A DNA stretch of 9,088 nucleotides from Flavobacteriales bacterium UBA5422 (GTDB lineage Bacteria; Bacteroidota; Bacteroidia; Flavobacteriales_D; Crocinitomicaceae), in assembly GCA_002409405.1 (NCBI GenBank), contig DHNG01000014.1:49938-59025 (forward strand). Reading direction: 5' to 3'. Under the pieces are notes generated by a model. That model did not search any database. It had not been told where the DNA came from and saw only the letters and a program-made list of their open reading frames with translations. Made by a program: the position numbers and the translations under genes. This document shows, piece by piece, positions 5,350 through 9,088 of this stretch. Each line of letters begins with the position of its first letter. Position 1 is the stretch's first letter.

Positions 5350-8154
5350 TCACTTTGTTGCTGTACCGAAATTCCGCAGATTATACGTTGCCGTCAACAT
5401 AAAATAACGGTTCAACACCCGTGACTCCACATCTTCAATGTATGATTCGGTTACGTTTCGTGCAATGTTGTTGTTATTGTTCAGGATATCAAACACAGAT
5501 AAACGTACTTCCAGTTGTTTTTGCTTGAAAAATTTGTATCCCACACCTGCATTCCACAACATAATCGTCTGGTTAAAATCAGAACTTAGTCCGGCATATG
5601 CGTTCAACGCATAATTGGTATTGAACACCAACCGTTCTTTTACAATCCAGTTGAATTTGGCATACAGGTTCTGGACAAAATACTCATTGTTTGTACTTCC
5701 CTGGCGTGAATTCACAGCGTTGTTGTAATTGAACGTATAACCAACTGTAAAATCGACATTGGGGCTCATATTACTGGCAATCGTAATTCCTGCATTTCCG
5801 TTTCGGGTATTCGATCGGTTGAGTTCATTATTGATCAATCCCGGAGTAACGCCGTAGCCTCCTCCCAGGTTGAAATTCAGATTGAGTTTTAGTGCGGAAA
5901 GAGGAATTCCGTAAGAAATATATCCGTTTGTACTCCATTTTCCATCCAGGTTGACCGGTTTGCGGTACTGTGCTCCTCTTGCCAGCTGAATTGTTCCGTC
6001 GATGAGTGTGTCACTGGTAGCAATAATTGTTGAATTCGTAATGTAATCCGAACTGACTTCTCCGGATAAAAACACGAAGAAATTACTTCCTTTGGTCACG
6101 TTGGTCACATTGAAACGCCCAAATACCCGGTGATCATATTGCTGCTTGAGGTTTTCATTTCCGGAAGACAATGACAAAGGATTGGAGTTGTCAATAACGT
6201 TCTGTAACTGATCAATGGAAGGTGTGCGTGTTCCTGCTCGGTAATTCAACTGAATGGATTTTGTTTTGGAGAATTCATACCGGAAGCGAACATTGGGTAA
6301 GATATTGTGAAAAACCAGGTTGACGTTTCTATTCACCGGAAACTCCTGGTTGTTCAGCAACAATGTATTCAGGTAGCTCATCCCTATCTGTAAATTGGTT
6401 TTGTCTTTTTTAAACCGGAAATTTGTTCCTACTTCATTCCCGATTGTTTTATTTTGAAAAACGTTGGAAAGCAATGTATCCATTGTATTGTACAAACCTG
6501 TATTCGGATCGTAATTGTACGTTCGTTTATCAGCATTACTCAGGGCATAAGAAGGTGTGTAAGTATATTCACTCGACCAGTAATCATTCAATGGCTCGGT
6601 ATACGACACCCTTAAAGAAGTGATATACCCATTCGTTTTGTTGTCAGAGAATTGGTTGATCGTTGCTGATGAATCACCAAGCAGCGCATCGTAATATTCC
6701 GCCAGTGACTCCTGCCCGCTTTCCCCTAAACGATTGTTGTACGTCCCGGACAAGTTCATAGACAGTGTTCTTTTTGGTTTCATGAATTTATGTCGCCACA
6801 ACACAGAAGTTCCGGCATTGATCCCCCTATTATCACCGTATGTTGAGTTGGCAATCTGATTGAGCAAGGATGCCTGATTATCGGCAGTTGTTGCAAATGT
6901 TTCTTTTGTCCGGTCGTTTCCCTGGTAGCTCAGTTTCGGAGCAATCACAATTGAATTGAGTGAATCCAGCTGCACATCAAACCGGAAATTCATCCGGTGA
7001 TTGTAATTGCGTGTCACGGCAGAATAATCTTCGTTGTATAATTGTCCTGACTGACTGGAAAGAATGTATTCACGTTCCGTCAACTGTCGGTTTTCATTTT
7101 TTGATGCATTGAAGAAATAACTTCCCGTAACCTTGGTTTTGGTTCCCCACTTGTCCGAATAGTTTATTCCGATAGAATGTGTTGTACTGATTCCGTTTTC
7201 CTGTCCGACCATAAAATTTTCCGATGCTCCCCTTCCTCCCGGACCTCTTCCTCCCTGCCCCCCCGGACCTCCGGATGAAGCCCCTGAACTTGAAAGCCCC
7301 AAAATATCTTCCGATGAAAAATTCTGTTGGTTCACGTTGTTGGTCATTCCAACAATGGAAATTTTACTTTTTCCTTTAAAAATATTGATGTTTAATCCTC
7401 CTAAATACAGATCCGGATAACCGTAACCTGCATAGATTTTACCGAATTGTCCCTGATTTTTACCTGTTTTCGTCACGATATTCAATGCTTTTGCTTCTGT
7501 TCCGTCGGAAATTCCGGTAAATTTTGCCTGATCGCTTTCATTGTCGTACACCTGGATTTTAGATACAATCTCGGCAGGTAAATTTTTCAGTGCAGCTGCC
7601 GCATCATCTCCAAAAAATTCTTCTCCGTCAATAAATACTTTCTTAATTTGTTCTCCCTGCGCTTTTACTACACCGTTTTCGACCGTAATTCCCGGCATTT
7701 TGGCAACCAGATCTTCCACCGTTGCATCCGGGTTTGTTTTAAACGCATCGGCATTGTATTGTGTGGTATCTCCTTTTTGTTCCACACGAATGGCTTTTGC
7801 TTCTACATTTACCTCATCAATCAGTTTGGCATCTGAAGAAAGAGAAATCACCAGTTCGGTGATTCCTCCGGAGAGGTTAATCGTACGAATGTCATCATTG
7901 TATGTGAGCACTGTAATCTTCAGAATGTACTTTCCCGGAGCAACGGAAAGCTGATAATTTCCTTCGTCATCAGAAGATGTTCCCGTCACGATAGACGAAT
8001 CTCCCGGCGACAACAACATAATTTTTGCATCGGGAATCAATTCCGTTGTTTTCTTATCTGTTACACGTCCCTTCAGCTCTGCTTGTTGTGAGAATGTAAA
8101 AAATGAACTACCTGTGATAATGACTGCAACAATAACTCTGATGAACGACTTCAT
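5350..8154 (-). CDS. TonB-dependent-receptor-like outer-membrane beta-barrel protein
   Basis: The 934-residue protein has a signal peptide (1-22, hydrophobic stretch ending FFTFS, mature start QQ). Next comes a carboxypeptidase-regulatory-like beta-sandwich (about 25-106, with GRVTDKKTTELIPDA and DDEGNYQLSVAPGKYIL) and a plug-type domain (about 112-230, with VEDLVAKMPGITVENG, VFIDGEEFFGDD and LNIVTKTGKNQG). A glycine-rich stretch at 286-310 is followed by a long barrel rich in aromatic beta-strands, ending FMLTATYNLRNFG. This order is typical of a Bacteroidota family of SusC-distant receptors. A typical TonB box is not obvious, and no SusD partner is next to it, so the transported substrate is unknown. 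The length is complete at both ends. The 123 bp upstream contains no convincing TTTG/TAnnTTTG promoter that I could find. It is the first gene of a possible three-gene transcript with the flavoprotein and PaaY-like genes. Confidence 0.93.
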   Translation of the reverse strand: MKSFIRVIVAVIITGSSFFTFSQQAELKGRVTDKKTTELIPDAKIMLLSPGDSSIVTGTSSDDEGNYQLSVAPGKYILKITVLTYNDDIRTINLSGGITELVISLSSDAKLIDEVNVEAKAIRVEQKGDTTQYNADAFKTNPDATVEDLVAKMPGITVENGVVKAQGEQIKKVFIDGEEFFGDDAAAALKNLPAEIVSKIQVYDNESDQAKFTGISDGTEAKALNIVTKTGKNQGQFGKIYAGYGYPDLYLGGLNINIFKGKSKISIVGMTNNVNQQNFSSEDILGLSSSGASSGGPGGQGGRGPGGRGASENFMVGQENGISTTHSIGINYSDKWGTKTKVTGSYFFNASKNENRQLTEREYILSSQSGQLYNEDYSAVTRNYNHRMNFRFDVQLDSLNSIVIAPKLSYQGNDRTKETFATTADNQASLLNQIANSTYGDNRGINAGTSVLWRHKFMKPKRTLSMNLSGTYNNRLGESGQESLAEYYDALLGDSSATINQFSDNKTNGYITSLRVSYTEPLNDYWSSEYTYTPSYALSNADKRTYNYDPNTGLYNTMDTLLSNVFQNKTIGNEVGTNFRFKKDKTNLQIGMSYLNTLLLNNQEFPVNRNVNLVFHNILPNVRFRYEFSKTKSIQLNYRAGTRTPSIDQLQNVIDNSNPLSLSSGNENLKQQYDHRVFGRFNVTNVTKGSNFFVFLSGEVSSDYITNSTIIATSDTLIDGTIQLARGAQYRKPVNLDGKWSTNGYISYGIPLSALKLNLNFNLGGGYGVTPGLINNELNRSNTRNGNAGITIASNMSPNVDFTVGYTFNYNNAVNSRQGSTNNEYFVQNLYAKFNWIVKERLVFNTNYALNAYAGLSSDFNQTIMLWNAGVGYKFFKQKQLEVRLSVFDILNNNNNIARNVTESYIEDVESRVLNRYFMLTATYNLRNFGTATK
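7227..7299 (-). other. Glycine-rich low-complexity insert in the outer-membrane protein
   Basis: Residues 286-310 of the barrel protein are almost only Gly, Ser, Pro, Arg, Gln and Ala (GGPGGQGGRGPGGRG at 295-309). On the + strand this appears as a C-rich run within otherwise AT-rich DNA. It lies between early barrel strands and is probably a flexible loop. Similar Gly/Arg inserts are, from memory, frequent in this protein family. Confidence 0.75.
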
Positions 8155-8277
8155 ATAACAATTTTACCAATCAAAGACAGTTGAAAAAGAGAAACGTTTA
8201 ATCTGCTGTCAAAAAAAACGGAATTTTATCAAACACATCAGGCAAATGTTTTCACTAATTTATTGAAATAACTGCAA

Positions 8278-8916
8278 TTATTTTTGGATTTTAATATCAA
8301 CGGTCATGACAGCCGGAACATTTCCATTTCCGGAAATACTTTTAACCCTCAACAATCCAATCTTCTGATTTTGAGTAACAAAACGATAAACCTTCCCGCT
8401 TTGTACATTGGATACATAGTGTGGTATTAAGCCTGTATTTCCCCAAGCTTCTTTTAATTCTGTATAGTTATCTATCCCTATAAAATCTCCGACTGACACA
8501 GACTCCCATAGCATTATCGCGGTTTCATTAACGGTTGTCCATAAAGCAATTCCGTTCGGGTTACTATCGTTTAACCCTCCTGTCGCCTGATTACTTTCCA
8601 ACGTCGAAGGGGCTCCCAAATACGGACTTGTATGATTGATTGCATCATAATAATAAACCAGATCGATCCTTGCCTGATGGTCAATTGCTTTCGGAGCATC
8701 ATTTAGTTTATATATTTCACCTGATCTCAGGCACAGGAAACTTGTAAGTCCTATTGTATGGTGATTCCCGATTTGAACATCCTCAAAAATAGCCAATGTA
8801 TCTTCAGGTGTTTCAATTCCCGACACATCGCCTGGTTTATTCTGTTCTTTCTTACAAGACAGAAAACACATGGAAAGCAAACATCCGGAAAATATTATTT
8901 TTTTCACCAATTCCAT
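8278..8916 (-). CDS. Predicted lipoprotein, function unknown
   Basis: The 212-residue protein starts with a lipoprotein signal, KKIIFSGCLLSMCFLSC, with the lipobox ending at Cys21 followed by KKE. It is therefore predicted to be lipid-anchored; the lysines after the cysteine leave inner- versus outer-membrane sorting open. The mature part is beta-rich with several short conserved-looking stretches (SGEIYKL, ARIDLVYYYDA, KIGLLRVKSISG, TVDIKIQK). This resembles a loose group of Bacteroidota surface lipoproteins that I cannot name. No enzyme motif is visible. The ATG at 8916 is used; a GTG three codons downstream would also leave a full signal peptide. It is followed after 123 bp by the barrel gene on the same strand, with no strong terminator between, so partial co-transcription is possible. 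Confidence 0.82.
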   Translation of the reverse strand: MELVKKIIFSGCLLSMCFLSCKKEQNKPGDVSGIETPEDTLAIFEDVQIGNHHTIGLTSFLCLRSGEIYKLNDAPKAIDHQARIDLVYYYDAINHTSPYLGAPSTLESNQATGGLNDSNPNGIALWTTVNETAIMLWESVSVGDFIGIDNYTELKEAWGNTGLIPHYVSNVQSGKVYRFVTQNQKIGLLRVKSISGNGNVPAVMTVDIKIQK

Positions 8917-9000
8917 TCTGGTCAGATTATTTATACATACGGAATGTTATATGCTGTAACCTTTTCAATCATCATTCGCTTTTCTCTGTACAAATAAACA

Positions 9001-9088
9001 TTATTTTTTTATAAATTTCACTACTTGTTGCTTCCCTTCTTTACCACTTGTAATTGTAACAAAGTAAACGCCCTCTTCCAATCCGTTT
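9001..9088 (-). CDS. C-terminal fragment of a T9SS-exported protein (cut by window edge)
   Basis: Reading leftward from the right edge, the - strand is open and encodes 28 residues (NGLEEGVYFVTI, then TSGKEGKQQVVKFIKK) before the TAA at 9001-9003. The GVYF...VVKFIKK ending is the hallmark of the last two strands of a T9SS type A sorting domain. The rest of the gene, and so its function, lies to the right of the window. There are 84 bp between its stop and the lipoprotein start, with no evident terminator hairpin. Confidence 0.85.
   Translation of the reverse strand, partial: NGLEEGVYFVTITSGKEGKQQVVKFIKK

Noticed and set aside
7541..7954. 137-codon reading frame on the + strand inside the barrel gene
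   Set aside because: It lies fully antisense to the conserved regulatory and plug domains of a well-supported gene, and its product has no recognisable features.
8250..8268. Inverted repeat TTTCA/TGAAA downstream of the lipoprotein gene
   Set aside because: The 5-bp AT-rich stem with a 9-nt loop and no T run is too weak to call a terminator or operator.

Overview
The window looks like chromosomal DNA from a member of the Bacteroidota, most likely the Flavobacteriales. The evidence is two type IX secretion (T9SS) C-terminal sorting domains, a CarboxypepD_reg/plug/beta-barrel outer-membrane protein of the Bacteroidota type, a Bacteroidota-style lipoprotein, moderately AT-rich DNA, and no Shine-Dalgarno sequence ahead of the starts I inspected. 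A Fluviicola/Crocinitomicaceae-like source is possible, but that is inference.

Layout: the left part (1-4044) is read on the + strand. It holds the 3' three quarters or so of a very large, modular, repeat-built T9SS-exported surface protein, cut by the left window edge. A strong terminator follows, then a small secreted protein with a lysine-rich tail and a second terminator. The right part (4134-9088) is read entirely on the - strand. In transcription order it has the extreme C-terminus of another T9SS cargo protein (cut by the right edge), a lipoprotein of unknown function, a TonB-receptor-like outer-membrane barrel, a NAD(P)H-dependent FMN reductase-family flavoprotein and a PaaY-like gamma-carbonic-anhydrase-fold protein. 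The two halves converge at 4045-4133.

How the genes fit together: five of the seven genes encode exported or envelope proteins (two T9SS cargoes, one small secreted protein, one lipoprotein, one outer-membrane barrel), so this is mainly a cell-surface neighbourhood. The barrel, flavoprotein and PaaY-like genes are co-oriented with gaps of 46 and 54 bp and could share a transcript, but nothing in their sequences ties them to one pathway. No gap exceeds 123 bp. I see no tRNA, rRNA, CRISPR array, transposase, integrase or phage gene. The most unusual feature is the internal repeat architecture of the large surface protein: a near-identical 134-residue module with six conserved cysteines, followed by six copies of a 64-66-residue module. 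I found no convincing new multi-gene system.
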